Positions 1 to 7,982 are shown, counted from the stretch's first letter. The stretch: 50,240 nucleotides of DNA from Muribaculaceae bacterium (GCA_024400935.1 JAKSLZ010000011.1:1-50240); one strand, 5' to 3'. The notes: generated from the sequence alone by a model not told the origin. Translations and numbers: made by a program.

Positions 1-1358
1 TCCTCCTCAACAGGTTCCTCCTCGATGAGCTCCTCCTCGATGGGTTCCTCCTCGATGGGCTCCTCCTCAACAGGTTCCTCCTCGATGGGTTCTTCCTCGA
101 TGGGCTCCTCCTCAGCAGGCTCCTCTTCGATGGGTTCTTCCTCTGCAGGCTCTTCCTCGACAGGTTCTTCCTCGATGGGTTCTTCCTCGATGGGTTCTTC
201 TACAGGTTCCTCGGCGGGCTCCTCTTCGACAGGTTCTTCTGCAGGTTCTTCCTCGTAGGGCTGCATTGTCCCCGAGCCATACAGCCCGTAATCCAGACCC
301 TCCACAGCAAGCTGTCCGGGCAACTCGTCGTCGTCATCGTCTACGATAATTGCTTCGAGTTCTTCCTCGTCATCAAAATATTCATCATAGTTACCAGCTG
401 CCGCCCCACCAGTCGATGGCGCATAGTAGGCAGCAGATTGCTGCTCGGCTTCGGCACGATAACGGTTCTGTTCTATCCTTTCAAGCACCTCGTCGACACT
501 CTGCGGCCTCATGGTGCGCAAAGGTTCCATCATCCAGACGACAAGGTCACGCATCTCGCGGCTAACACCCTCGGGAAACTTGAGAGCCTCATCCACGTTC
601 TCTATGATATCGCTGGGCGAGGGAATCTTATTGCGAGTCATAATTCTATACAGCGTAGCACCCAGTGAGTAGAGATCGGTCCAAGGGCCAAACTTCTCAG
701 GCTTCTGCTCCATCTGTTCAGTGGGAGCATATCCCATTGTGTAAGCCATGCCCGAAGCCATCGACACAGAGTTGTGAGTGGTGCTGTGCAGCTGCTTGCT
801 GGCACCAAAGTCAATGAGCATGGGCACACCCTCTTTGTTCACCAGGATGTTGCCGGGCTTGACATCCAGATGCCATATTCCCTGCTCGTGCACAGCCTTG
901 AGTGCCTGCAGCATGCCCATGAGCACGTCGGTTGCCTCAGCTTCACTCAGAGGCACTCCCGTGCGTGCGAGTCGAGCCGAGAGACTCTCGCCGTCCACAT
1001 AGTCCATCTCATAGTATGACGTTCCGTTCTCGTCAAAGAGGTCATGCACCTGAACGATGTGCGGATTGTTGAGGCGACGCAGACGGCGCGCCTCCTTGCG
1101 GAACTTGTCGCGGTGGTCCTCAAAGGTGACACGGTTCTCGGTCAACGAGACAGAGACCTCTGAGGTGTCGACCGTGCGGCCGCATATACCCTTTATAAAG
1201 AGCTCTTTAATAACGACAGGCTCGTCAAAGGCGGTGTTAATGGCATAATAAGTATTGCCAAATCCACCCGAGGCGATATAGCGTTCAATGCGATACTTGC
1301 CGCCAGCCAGCAACGTGCCCACTGGCAACAGTCCGGAGTTGTTATTCTTGTCCATCAT
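1..1358 (-). CDS. Ser/Thr protein kinase with acidic Glu-Pro repeat tail (C-terminus cut by window edge)
   Basis: Reading the minus strand from a double ATG at 1358/1355 gives an open frame that runs off the left edge (about 452 codons visible). The Hanks-kinase motifs are present: a Gly-rich loop ASGGFGNTY near residues 29-37, the ATP lysine in VVIKELF (K51), a catalytic loop HLDVKPGN (D165, N170) and DFG at 183-185. The usual HRD arginine is a leucine here. After the kinase domain comes an acidic linker with a run of aspartates. About 85 residues of five-residue repeats of the type EEEP(I/V/A) follow, encoded by near-identical 15-bp units. No membrane segment is visible before the edge, so the sensory or anchoring part, if any, lies outside the window. 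The target is unknown. The -7 box at 1382-1389 supports this start. Confidence 0.88.
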   Translation of the reverse strand, partial: MMDKNNNSGLLPVGTLLAGGKYRIERYIASGGFGNTYYAINTAFDEPVVIKELFIKGICGRTVDTSEVSVSLTENRVTFEDHRDKFRKEARRLRRLNNPHIVQVHDLFDENGTSYYEMDYVDGESLSARLARTGVPLSEAEATDVLMGMLQALKAVHEQGIWHLDVKPGNILVNKEGVPMLIDFGASKQLHSTTHNSVSMASGMAYTMGYAPTEQMEQKPEKFGPWTDLYSLGATLYRIMTRNKIPSPSDIIENVDEALKFPEGVSREMRDLVVWMMEPLRTMRPQSVDEVLERIEQNRYRAEAEQQSAAYYAPSTGGAAAGNYDEYFDDEEELEAIIVDDDDDELPGQLAVEGLDYGLYGSGTMQPYEEEPAEEPVEEEPAEEPVEEPIEEEPIEEEPVEEEPAEEEPIEEEPAEEEPIEEEPIEEEPVEEEPIEEEPIEEELIEEEPVEE

Positions 1359-1381
1359 TTCCGTAAGGTTATAACATCTTG

Positions 1382-1389
1382 CAAAGATA
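1382..1389 (-). promoter_or_regulatory. Bacteroidetes-type -7 promoter box for the kinase
   Basis: On the minus strand the sequence is TATCTTTG, matching TAnnTTTG, 23 bp upstream of the kinase start. A CTTG at 1410-1413, 20 nt upstream, may act as a weak -33 element. Confidence 0.6.
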
Positions 1390-1547
1390 GCATTTTTCTT
1401 AAAAATGAGCAAGATTATTCCGGTCATTAACATCTTATCCCCTTAACTTTTCGCCCAACTTTTTTCATTAGGCATAAAAAAATACAAAAAAGCATGCCTT
1501 CAAGCGGGATTTTAATACAATAATCAGTAGGTTTTAATTTTTTTTAT

Positions 1548-1555
1548 TAATTTTG
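1548..1555 (+). promoter_or_regulatory. -7 promoter box for small secreted protein gene
   Basis: TAATTTTG matches TAnnTTTG and lies about 90 bp upstream of the ATG at 1644, leaving a moderately long 5' leader. No clear -33 TTTG was found. Confidence 0.5.
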
Positions 1556-1643
1556 CAAAACAATACTTTACACAGTGACAAACGTGCCACACAGACATCA
1601 CAATAATAAACATCTTAAACTAACTTAAAAATATCAATTAATT

Positions 1644-1997
1644 ATGCGCAAATTACTCACTGTTATGCTCATGGTGCTGTGCTTCAGCTCATCAGCATTG
1701 GCCTACCAGGTTTTCCACGGAAGACTGGCTTCTAAAAACATCACTCTGTTTCTCGACGGCAACTGCAATGGTTACTACTACTATGACGTTTACCGCAAGA
1801 ACCTGTCGCTCTCTTGCGTGAGCCGCAAGTTCACCAGCAGCACCTCACAGCGTGTATCTATCCAGGAGTATGACCAGGGTTATCCCGGCGGTCGCTTCTT
1901 CGGCACTATCAAGTACACTAACGGCCGCACTGTATTCTCTGGCACATTCACTAACCAGAGAGGCAACAAATACAAGTTCACACTTACTTCGTATTAA
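1644..1997 (+). CDS. Small secreted protein of unknown function
   Basis: 117 residues. The first 20 or so form a clear signal peptide (MRKLLTVMLMVLCFSSSALA, cleavage after ALA). The mature part is about 97 residues, rich in Tyr, Ser and Gly, and looks all-beta: short alternating hydrophobic strands and turns such as YPGGRFFGTI and NQRGNKYKFTLTSY. It has two cysteines, which could form a periplasmic disulfide. I recognise no family. The gene stands alone between its own promoter and a strong terminator at 2023-2063, so it is probably monocistronic. It is transcribed away from the kinase gene, and the two share the intergenic region. Function is unknown. Confidence 0.75.
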   Translation: MRKLLTVMLMVLCFSSSALAYQVFHGRLASKNITLFLDGNCNGYYYYDVYRKNLSLSCVSRKFTSSTSQRVSIQEYDQGYPGGRFFGTIKYTNGRTVFSGTFTNQRGNKYKFTLTSY

Positions 1998-2022
1998 CGC
2001 CACAAAAAGCTAGAATCATCAC

Positions 2023-2063
2023 CGGCGCTGCGTGTCGCATTGGCGACATTCAGCGCCGTTTTT
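2023..2063 (+). terminator. Rho-independent terminator after small secreted protein gene
   Basis: The outer stem CGGCGCTG/CAGCGCCG and inner stem TGTCGC/GCGACA are followed directly by TTTTTG. Confidence 0.85.
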
Positions 2064-2105
2064 GTACCATCAAGAGACGTTTTTTCCAGATAATGGAGCA
2101 TGAAT

Positions 2106-2136
2106 TTTGCAATTGACAATTTTATTACTATCTTTG
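2106..2136 (+). promoter_or_regulatory. Promoter (-33 TTTG, -7 TATCTTTG) for DUF3822-rsmD
   Basis: TTTG at 2106-2109 and TATCTTTG at 2129-2136 are separated by 19 nt, the classical Bacteroidetes sigma-ABfr arrangement. The ATG follows 70 nt downstream. Confidence 0.75.
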
Positions 2137-2205
2137 TTATTTGAAACTAAAAGTGCAATTTTGAACTAGTGACCCAACTAGCAAAACAAATAGCAACAAA
2201 ACCTG

Positions 2206-3024
2206 ATGAGTACTACTAAAATAAACATTCAGCAACCCGAACTGTGGACTCTGCAGATGTCACTGGACAGCAAGACGCTGGACTACATCCTGTACACCGA
2301 CGCGCAAGAGGATTCGCTCATCATGGGCAGCATCGAGCTCGACACCTCGGCAGGCAAATATCTGCGACAAGTGGAGAATGCGGTCTACGACAACCCCTTC
2401 CTGCTCGACGACTACAAGGAGGTGAGAGTCATCTACAACTCACCGCACTTCGTGCTGTTGCCGCAGGAGTATGACGAAATCGAGGCACAGGAGGTATTTG
2501 ACACCCATTTCCCCGACAGCGACGGCGAGATGGCGATGTGCAGCCTCAAGCGCTGCGGCGTGAACATCGCCTTTGAGATCCCCAAGGGCGTGCTGGGATT
2601 TATGCAGCGCACATTCTTCACCCCACCTGTGTTCCACCACCTGCACCCATTGTGCGAGCACTACAAGCGCATCAACGACGGCTCAGAGATAGCACGCATG
2701 TTTATCAACATGAGCGACAGCCACATGGACATGGTAGTGTACCAGAACGGGCGCATGGTGCTGGCCAACAGCTTTGACTACCGCACACCACAGGATGCGG
2801 CGTTCTTTGCGCTGCACACATGGGACAGCATGGGCATGGACCGACTCAACGACGAGGTGCAGCTCACCGGCGACAAGGCTCAACGCGACGCCATAGCACC
2901 CATCCTGCGCAAATACATAGGATATGTGATGCCGGCCATCTACCCCGCTGCGGCACTGAGGCTGGGACAAAACGCCATGAAGGCACCGTTTGACTTAATC
3001 ATGCTTGCACTATGCGAATCATAA
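2206..3024 (+). CDS. DUF3822 family protein
   Basis: 272 residues, the usual length for this Bacteroidetes-specific family, which is typically encoded just before rsmD, as here. No signal peptide or membrane segment is visible, so it should be cytoplasmic. The segment around residues 165-200 (MFINMSDSHMDMVVYQNGRM) has the acidic, beta-rich character of an ASKHA/actin-like fold. I infer that fold from family knowledge; I cannot show it from sequence alone. The gene overlaps rsmD by 13 bp, so the two are translationally coupled and probably functionally linked. The biochemical role is unknown. The ATG at 2206 fits the promoter at 2106-2136. Confidence 0.8.
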   Translation: MSTTKINIQQPELWTLQMSLDSKTLDYILYTDAQEDSLIMGSIELDTSAGKYLRQVENAVYDNPFLLDDYKEVRVIYNSPHFVLLPQEYDEIEAQEVFDTHFPDSDGEMAMCSLKRCGVNIAFEIPKGVLGFMQRTFFTPPVFHHLHPLCEHYKRINDGSEIARMFINMSDSHMDMVVYQNGRMVLANSFDYRTPQDAAFFALHTWDSMGMDRLNDEVQLTGDKAQRDAIAPILRKYIGYVMPAIYPAAALRLGQNAMKAPFDLIMLALCES

Positions 3025-3557
3025 GCGGAAAATATGGCCGTCGACGCTTCGACGTGCCCACTAACATAACAGCGCGCCCCACAACCGACATGGCGCGAGA
3101 GAACATCTTCAACGTGCTGGGCAACCTCGTTGACCTCGAGGGACTCACGGCTCTCGACCTCTTCTCGGGCACAGGAGCCATCAGCTTTGAGTTCCTGTCG
3201 CGCGACTGCGCACACGTCACCAGCGTGGAGAAAGCCAGCACACAGTTCAACTTCATCAAGAAGGTGAGCGGGCTGCTCAAGTGCGACAACCACACCATCA
3301 TCAAGGGCGACGTGTTCAAGTTCATAGGCACCTGCCGCCAGCAGTTTGACATCATCTTTGCCGATCCCCCTTACGACTTGCCACAGCTGCCCGACCTGCC
3401 CCGCATGATACTCGAGAGCAACATGCTCAAGCCCGGCACCATCATCATCGTGGAGCACAGCAAGGCCAACGATTTCACCGCCCTGCCACACTTCGTGCAG
3501 CACCGCAACTACGGTAAAGTGAACTTCACCCTCTTCCAGATTCCCGAAGAAGAATGA
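3012..3557 (+). CDS. rsmD: 16S rRNA (guanine966-N2)-methyltransferase RsmD
   Basis: 181 residues, the normal RsmD size. The N-terminus MRIISGKYGRR and the following ARPTTDMARENIFN are characteristic of the family. The SAM-binding motif I is DLFSGTGAI (49-57). The N2-guanine methyltransferase catalytic motif is ADPPY (117-121). It methylates G966 of 16S rRNA in the assembling small subunit using S-adenosylmethionine. The start overlaps the end of the DUF3822 gene. The next gene, for a secreted protein, begins only 21 bp after the stop and may share the transcript, ending at the terminator at 4287-4321. Confidence 0.95.
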   Translation: MRIISGKYGRRRFDVPTNITARPTTDMARENIFNVLGNLVDLEGLTALDLFSGTGAISFEFLSRDCAHVTSVEKASTQFNFIKKVSGLLKCDNHTIIKGDVFKFIGTCRQQFDIIFADPPYDLPQLPDLPRMILESNMLKPGTIIIVEHSKANDFTALPHFVQHRNYGKVNFTLFQIPEEE

Positions 3558-3578
3558 CAATATAAAACTCTAACTATT

Positions 3579-4235
3579 ATGAAGAAAATTATCTCATTAT
3601 TATTTGTTATGGTTGCAGCATGCATGCTGCACAGTGCATCAGCAGCCAAGGTTTACTATGTTGTAGCAGGAAGCTACAGTTCACAAAGCGGCGCCCAGAT
3701 GTGCAACGTTGAAGGCGCAATTTACCGCACCACCTCCAATGGGAAGACGCTATACCGAGTATGTCCCGCTTGCTTCTACAGTCTCTCTGACGCCAAGGAA
3801 TTTGCCAGCGCCCTGAGGGAGCACGACGATGTAGATGCGTGGGTATGGCCTTCTAACACCCTGCTCAGCCACACCGTCACCACCCGCAACAACTATTGTG
3901 ACGGAAGCGAATGCTACTGCAAGCCTTACAAGAGCATTCCCAGCAGCAAGACATTATATTATGTCATCGAGAAAACCAACAACACCCTATCCGGTGCCAA
4001 GAACGTTCACACCTATGATTGGGATGACTATGACATCATTATTGACGGAGGAAAGTACTATGCATGCTTTGGCCGATACAACACACGCGCTGAAGCCCAA
4101 AACAGCGTTAACAGATGGGCCCGTGACGGCCGCAAGTGTTGGATCTGGGCTCATGCGGGACGTGCCAATTATTACTACGGCAACTACACCGTGTGTCTCG
4201 ACGGCAGCATACATCTCTTGAACGTATACCGATAA
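3579..4235 (+). CDS. Secreted protein with two SPOR-like halves
   Basis: 218 residues with a signal peptide of about 22 residues (MKKIISLLFVMVAAC...SASA). The mature protein has two similar halves. One starts at KVYYVVAGSYSS and contains a run like SDAKEFASALREHDDVDAWVW. The other starts at KTLYYVIEKTNN and contains the run from YYACFGRYNTRAEA to KCWIWAH. The pattern (beta strand, then helix with A.....L, then strand) resembles SPOR peptidoglycan-binding domains, but this is an inference and the match is imperfect. There are eight or more cysteines, several paired at short spacing (CDGSECYC), suggesting disulfides in the periplasm or at the surface. A role in cell-envelope binding is possible but not shown. 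Confidence 0.65.
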   Translation: MKKIISLLFVMVAACMLHSASAAKVYYVVAGSYSSQSGAQMCNVEGAIYRTTSNGKTLYRVCPACFYSLSDAKEFASALREHDDVDAWVWPSNTLLSHTVTTRNNYCDGSECYCKPYKSIPSSKTLYYVIEKTNNTLSGAKNVHTYDWDDYDIIIDGGKYYACFGRYNTRAEAQNSVNRWARDGRKCWIWAHAGRANYYYGNYTVCLDGSIHLLNVYR

Positions 4236-4286
4236 CCCTGCAACAATAGCACACATAACGCGATAACAAGTCTACGCGTCTTCAAC

Positions 4287-4321
4287 ACAATCCCCCGGAG
4301 CGATCCACTCCGGGGGATTGT
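4287..4321. terminator. Strong symmetric hairpin, likely bidirectional terminator
   Basis: A 14-bp stem (4287-4300 with 4308-4321, core CAATCCCCCGGAG) and a 7-nt loop. It ends the rsmD-side transcript and separates it from the REP/transposase region. Confidence 0.75.
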
Positions 4322-4393
4322 TGTCTATTCGTCCATTTGCACTTTGGAACAGCACCGTTTGCACTTTGGGCCGCACAATGAGCAGGAACTAAA

Positions 4394-4470
4394 GGCCGCA
4401 GGCCGATACGCAGAACACAGTTCTGCACATAACCCCCACCGAAAGGAGCGTATGCGACTGCCGGTGGGGG
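4394..4470 (-). repeat. REP-like palindromic element, left flank of transposase
   Basis: It contains, in order, GGCCGCAGGCC (4394-4404), GCAGAACACAGTTCTGC (4410-4426) and a larger imperfect palindrome bounded by CCCCCACCG (4433) and CGGTGGGGG (to 4470). The whole unit is the reverse complement of the one to the right of the transposase gene (about 5040-5121). Confidence 0.8.
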
Positions 4471-4480
4471 TATATCTAAA

Positions 4481-4510
4481 ATAACAAAGGCGGTTGAAGA
4501 CCGCCACCTT
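4481..4510 (-). terminator. Terminator of the REP-associated transposase gene
   Basis: The stem GGCGGT/ACCGCC (4489-4494 and 4500-4505) with a TGAAG loop is followed on the minus strand by a T-rich stretch (TTTGTTATTTT). It lies just after the transposase stop. Confidence 0.7.
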
Positions 4511-4515
4511 GTTTG

Positions 4516-4965
4516 TTAATCATTCAAAAAAAATCTCTCATCAATTTTTATTCCTTGAGACTCAATTAGCCTTCTATATTCATCAGCAAAAGTCTCAGCA
4601 CGATGATGCTCCTTCTGATTGCGAATATAATTCTTGACGGTATCCAAATCACCAAAAGCATAGGTAAAAGACGCATACCCTTCTCCCCAACCTCTAAACA
4701 TAGGAAACTTTGGATTCTGCCTTAACCATTTACTCGTTTCACTTTTCAGTTTGTTCATAAATGAAGACAAAGCAACAGTTGGCGGAATATCAACAAGCAT
4801 GTGAATATGGTCGAGCATTCCCCCTATTCTATAAAGTTTACACTTGCAATTGTTACAAAAGCCTAAAATATAAGCATACAAATCACGCTCACATTCCTCA
4901 AAGATTGTACACTGGCTGTGTTTTGTCCTAAAAACAATATGATATGTATTTCTGTAATAACTCAT
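4516..4965 (-). CDS. REP-associated tyrosine transposase (IS200/IS605 Y1 family)
   Basis: 149 residues from the internal ATG at 4965. A longer in-frame start at 5049 would extend into the REP palindromes and is unlikely. The HUH motif is LDHIHM (H53, H55) and the single catalytic tyrosine sits in VKNYIRNQ (Y113). These are the hallmarks of Y1 single-strand DNA transposases, which cut and rejoin hairpin DNA. No TnpB or accessory gene is present. Flanking inverted REP-like palindromes and an array on one side fit a RAYT ('REPtron') rather than a complete insertion sequence. The frame is intact with both catalytic motifs, so it may be active. Base composition is clearly more AT-rich than in the neighbouring genes. 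Confidence 0.88.
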   Translation of the reverse strand: MSYYRNTYHIVFRTKHSQCTIFEECERDLYAYILGFCNNCKCKLYRIGGMLDHIHMLVDIPPTVALSSFMNKLKSETSKWLRQNPKFPMFRGWGEGYASFTYAFGDLDTVKNYIRNQKEHHRAETFADEYRRLIESQGIKIDERFFLND

Positions 4966-5013
4966 ATTTTCTACAAGGTAGCGGCCTACAGCCGCAACTT
5001 TTTTACACTCCTT

Positions 5014-5124
5014 TCCCCCACCGGCAGTCGCTATGCTCCTTTCCCCCACCGGGAGTCGCTATGCTCCTTTCGGTGGGGGTTATGTGCAGAACTTCGTTCT
5101 GCGTTTCGGCCTACGGCCTTCTTT
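5014..5124 (+). repeat. REP-like palindromic element, right flank of transposase (with internal duplication)
   Basis: The segment beginning CCCCCACCGG and running through AGTCGCTATGCTCC occurs twice in tandem (5014 and 5043). It is followed by CGGTGGGGG, then a GCAGAAC..GTTCTGC hairpin and GGCCTACGGCC. It is the inverted counterpart of the left-flank element. Confidence 0.8.
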
Positions 5125-5413
5125 GGTTACACACTGCCTTTCACGTCGGCTACGCTACCTTCGGTGAGGGGACATGTGCAGAACACAGTTCTGCGTTTCG
5201 GCCTTCTTTGGTTACACACTGCCTTTCACGTCGGCTACACTACCTTCGGTGAGGGGACATGTGCAGAACTCGCTCTGCGTTTCGGCCTACGGCCTTCTTT
5301 GGTTACACACTGCCTTTCACGTCGGCTACGCTACCTTCGGTGAGGGGACATGTGCAGAACACAGTTCTGCGTTTCGGCCTACGGCCTTCTTTGGTTACAC
5401 ACTGCCTTTTACG
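5125..5413 (+). repeat. Tandem array of REP-derived units, period 85-92 bp
   Basis: Units begin GGTTACACACTGCC at 5125, 5210, 5301 and 5393. Each contains CACGTCGGCTAC, TTCGGTGAGGGGAC, GTGCAGAAC..GTTCTGC and GGCC..GGCC. The first full unit lacks one 6-bp block, giving 85 bp, and the fourth is truncated near 5413. The array lies downstream of murF, between it and the transposase. Confidence 0.85.
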
Positions 5414-5432
5414 CTGAGTATGCGGTCAAATA

Positions 5433-6797
5433 TTACCCCTTAAGCATTTCTACGATGGCGGGGAACTGCATGAAGTGCGACGCTTTGACCAGGATGGTGT
5501 CACCGTCATGGAGCAGTGCGGGCAATGCTTCCATGAGCTCATCGCGGGTGGCGAAATGCTTTACCTCGCCTTTGAAACCACCGTCTACGGCAGCCTGGGC
5601 CAGTGCCTCGCACAGGGGGCCAGCGCAGTATATTGCATCGATGTTGAGGCCCGCAACATGGGCTCCTACTCCTGCATGCAGCGCACGCTCGTCGGTGCCA
5701 AGCTCGCCCATGTCGCCCAGGATAGCTACACGGCGGTTAGCGCCGTCCTGCAGCACTTCGAGCGATGCCTTCATCGACACGGGGTTAGCATTGTAGCAGT
5801 CGTCGATGATGGTATAACGCTCAGCGTCAATGATATTGAAACGTCCGCTCAGCGAACCGTTGCTCTCGATGCCGGCCTTGATTTGGTCAAGCGTGAGGCC
5901 GTAGGCCACGCCTGCAGCTGCGCCTGCCAGCGCGTTGTAGACCATGTGCTTGCCGGGCATACCCACCACAGCGTCAAAGTCGCCCACGGGGGTGTGGATG
6001 CGGCACGCTGTACCCTTGAGGCCAAGGCTCTTGAGGTCGCTCGCCCAGAAGTCGTTCTTCTCGTCAAGGCCAAAGGTTACCGGCTTGATGCCACGCACAT
6101 CGCTCACGGTGGCGAGCTTGTCGTCGTCGCCGTTGAGGATGATGTGCGCATCAGGCTCCAGGAAGTCAAATATCTCGCTCTTGGCCTTGAGGATGCCGTC
6201 GCGGTCGATGAGGTTCTCCAGATGACAGCAGCCGATATTGGTCATTATCACAGTGTTAGGACGCGCCACCTTGGCCAGACGGTGCATCTCGCCGAAGTCG
6301 CTGATACCCATCTCCAACACTGCCAGATTCTCATCGCGCAGGCGGAAAATGGTGATGGGCAAGCCCAACTCGTTATTGAAGTTACCCTCAGTCTTGAGGG
6401 CGTTGAATCCTTGACGCAACACACTGTGGGTCATCTCCTTGGTGCTTGTCTTGCCCACGCTGCCTGCAATGCCCACAACGGGGATATCGAGACCCTTGAG
6501 ATAAAACTCGGCAACGTCTTTCATCGCCTGCAGGGACGATTCCACCAGGATGTATGGGTAGGGCTGTTGGCCCAGGTCGTTTTCAACAAGCACACACGCT
6601 GCACCGTTAGCAACCACCTGGTCTACAAACTTGTGACCGTCCACGCGCTCGCCCTTGATGGCAACGAACATTGCGCCCTCGCCCACCTTGCGGCTGTCGG
6701 TTTCTATGGCAGAAACTTCGATGCTGGCTTTCTCGGCCGGACCTACATAGCGGCCGCCACATGCAGCGGCGATATTTGCTAGAGTGAGATTTTTCAT
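5433..6797 (-). CDS. murF: UDP-N-acetylmuramoyl-tripeptide--D-alanyl-D-alanine ligase
   Basis: 454 residues, full length for MurF. It adds the D-Ala-D-Ala dipeptide made by Ddl to the UDP-MurNAc-tripeptide in the cytoplasm, using ATP. The N-terminal substrate domain has TDSRKVGEGAMFVAIKG (33-49). The Mur-ligase P-loop is GSVGKTSTK (112-120), followed by TEGNFNNELGLP. The central-domain TNIGCCHLENL and KAKSEIF hold the metal-binding and carbamylated-lysine positions. The C-terminal motif DDCYNANPVSM and LGDMGELG are intact. It starts 1 bp after the ddl stop, so the two form an operon driven by the -7 box at 7879-7886. A second, more diverged MurF-like domain is fused to alanine racemase at 46715-49126. 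Confidence 0.97.
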   Translation of the reverse strand: MKNLTLANIAAACGGRYVGPAEKASIEVSAIETDSRKVGEGAMFVAIKGERVDGHKFVDQVVANGAACVLVENDLGQQPYPYILVESSLQAMKDVAEFYLKGLDIPVVGIAGSVGKTSTKEMTHSVLRQGFNALKTEGNFNNELGLPITIFRLRDENLAVLEMGISDFGEMHRLAKVARPNTVIMTNIGCCHLENLIDRDGILKAKSEIFDFLEPDAHIILNGDDDKLATVSDVRGIKPVTFGLDEKNDFWASDLKSLGLKGTACRIHTPVGDFDAVVGMPGKHMVYNALAGAAAGVAYGLTLDQIKAGIESNGSLSGRFNIIDAERYTIIDDCYNANPVSMKASLEVLQDGANRRVAILGDMGELGTDERALHAGVGAHVAGLNIDAIYCAGPLCEALAQAAVDGGFKGEVKHFATRDELMEALPALLHDGDTILVKASHFMQFPAIVEMLKG

Positions 6798-6798
6798 C

Positions 6799-7836
6799 TT
6801 ATGCGTTATATTTTTTCATAGAAACATTGATAAGGTGCTCGCACAGTTCCTCATAGCTGTAGCCCACCTGAGCAGCCTCCTGCGGAAGCAGACTCATTGC
6901 AGTCATGCCGGGCAGCGTGTTTGCCTCAAGGGCAATCATGTCGCCGTCGGCATCCATGATGAAGTCGATGCGGCCATAAGCCTCGATGCCCAGGGCGGCA
7001 AATGCCTGCTCGGCGTGGCGCTGCATACGCAATGTCTGCTCCTCGGTAATCTCGGCAGGACATGTCTCGATGGTAGCGCCGGGCTTGTACTTGTTCTCAT
7101 AGTCATACCAGCCTTCCTTGGGAGCGATTTCAATCACGGGCAAAGCCTTGCCGTCAATCACGCCCACCGAGAACTCGCGGCCCTTGAGGAACTCCTCAAC
7201 CACAGCCTTGGGTTCAAGGTCAAAGGCAATCTTTACTGACTGCATGAACTCCTCGTCATCTTTAGCGATGGTGATGCCCACGCTTGAACCGCCACATGCG
7301 GGCTTGATGACAACGGGATACTTTAGGCCCTGCTGGGCAGGAGTCTTGACCTCGGTGCCACGTTCCACAAAGTAAGCCTTAGCGGTGGGTACACCACCGG
7401 CGATAAACATATTCTTAGTGATGGCCTTGTCCATTGCCATGGCGCTACTCAGGTAACCGGCGCCGGTGTAGCGGATGCCCATCAGGTCAAAGGCGGCCTG
7501 CAAACGGCCATCTTCGCCATTAGCGCCATGCAGGGCCATGAACACCATGTCGGCAGCCGAGCACATCTCAATCACATTGGGGCCAAAGAACGAGCGACGT
7601 TCCTTCGCCATGCCTTCTACCTTGTCGTTGAAGCTGCTAATGTAGGCACTAGCAGCATCCACGTCATACTCGGCGGGGAAAAAGTCCTCACTGTTAGCCT
7701 CGCTGTTGCCCGCAAACACGTCGAGAAGCACGGCATTGTGACCCTTAGATCTGAGCGCACGGCACACACCTGTGCCCGAGATGATTGAAATCAGTCGCTC
7801 AGTACTGGTTCCACCTGCTAAAACTACTATATTCAT
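6799..7836 (-). CDS. ddl: D-alanine--D-alanine ligase
   Basis: 345 residues from the ATG at 7836 (MNIVVLAGGTSTER). A longer frame upstream adds 34 residues with no family character and would begin above the promoter, so I reject it. It joins two D-alanines with ATP to make the dipeptide used by MurF. ATP-grasp features are visible: MALHGANGEDGRLQ, MDKAITKNMF, PVVIKPACGGSSVGI, KAVVEEFLKGREFSVGV, YDYENKYKPGA, and the C-terminal metal-binding segment RIDFIMDADGDMIALEANT followed by LPGMT. The substrate-pocket signature reads EANTLPGMT where EVNTLPGMT is more usual. It is the first gene of a ddl-murF operon. Confidence 0.96.
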   Translation of the reverse strand: MNIVVLAGGTSTERLISIISGTGVCRALRSKGHNAVLLDVFAGNSEANSEDFFPAEYDVDAASAYISSFNDKVEGMAKERRSFFGPNVIEMCSAADMVFMALHGANGEDGRLQAAFDLMGIRYTGAGYLSSAMAMDKAITKNMFIAGGVPTAKAYFVERGTEVKTPAQQGLKYPVVIKPACGGSSVGITIAKDDEEFMQSVKIAFDLEPKAVVEEFLKGREFSVGVIDGKALPVIEIAPKEGWYDYENKYKPGATIETCPAEITEEQTLRMQRHAEQAFAALGIEAYGRIDFIMDADGDMIALEANTLPGMTAMSLLPQEAAQVGYSYEELCEHLINVSMKKYNA

Positions 7837-7878
7837 ATCTATTGTCCTTTTGTTTTCGGTTCGTATTATATCAACTTG

Positions 7879-7908
7879 CAAATTTAACCATTTTTCCCGT
7901 GATACAAA
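7879..7908 (-). promoter_or_regulatory. Promoter for ddl-murF
   Basis: On the minus strand TAAATTTG (7879-7886) is preceded by TTTG (7905-7908) with 18 nt between them. The ATG lies 42 nt downstream. Confidence 0.7.
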
Positions 7909-7982
7909 AGAGCAATGCCGTGTTTTTACCCCCCACAAGCAACTTTTAAGAAATCACACCTCACTATTGCAGCAAAACCCAC

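Noticed and set aside
25-258. A Ser/Gly/Met repeat protein (SSSMGSSS type) on the plus strand
   Set aside because: It is the antisense translation of the kinase's Glu-Pro repeat tail.
5125-5413. Possible CRISPR array
   Set aside because: The units are repeated end to end with no unique spacers between them, and no cas genes are present.
4918-5796. Several overlapping short frames with repeated 'GYTLPFTSATLPSV' peptides
   Set aside because: They are translations of the tandem REP array, not genes.
5475-6782. A 435-codon open frame on the plus strand opposite murF
   Set aside because: It is the antisense shadow of murF, with no recognisable motif and no promoter; murF has all family motifs.
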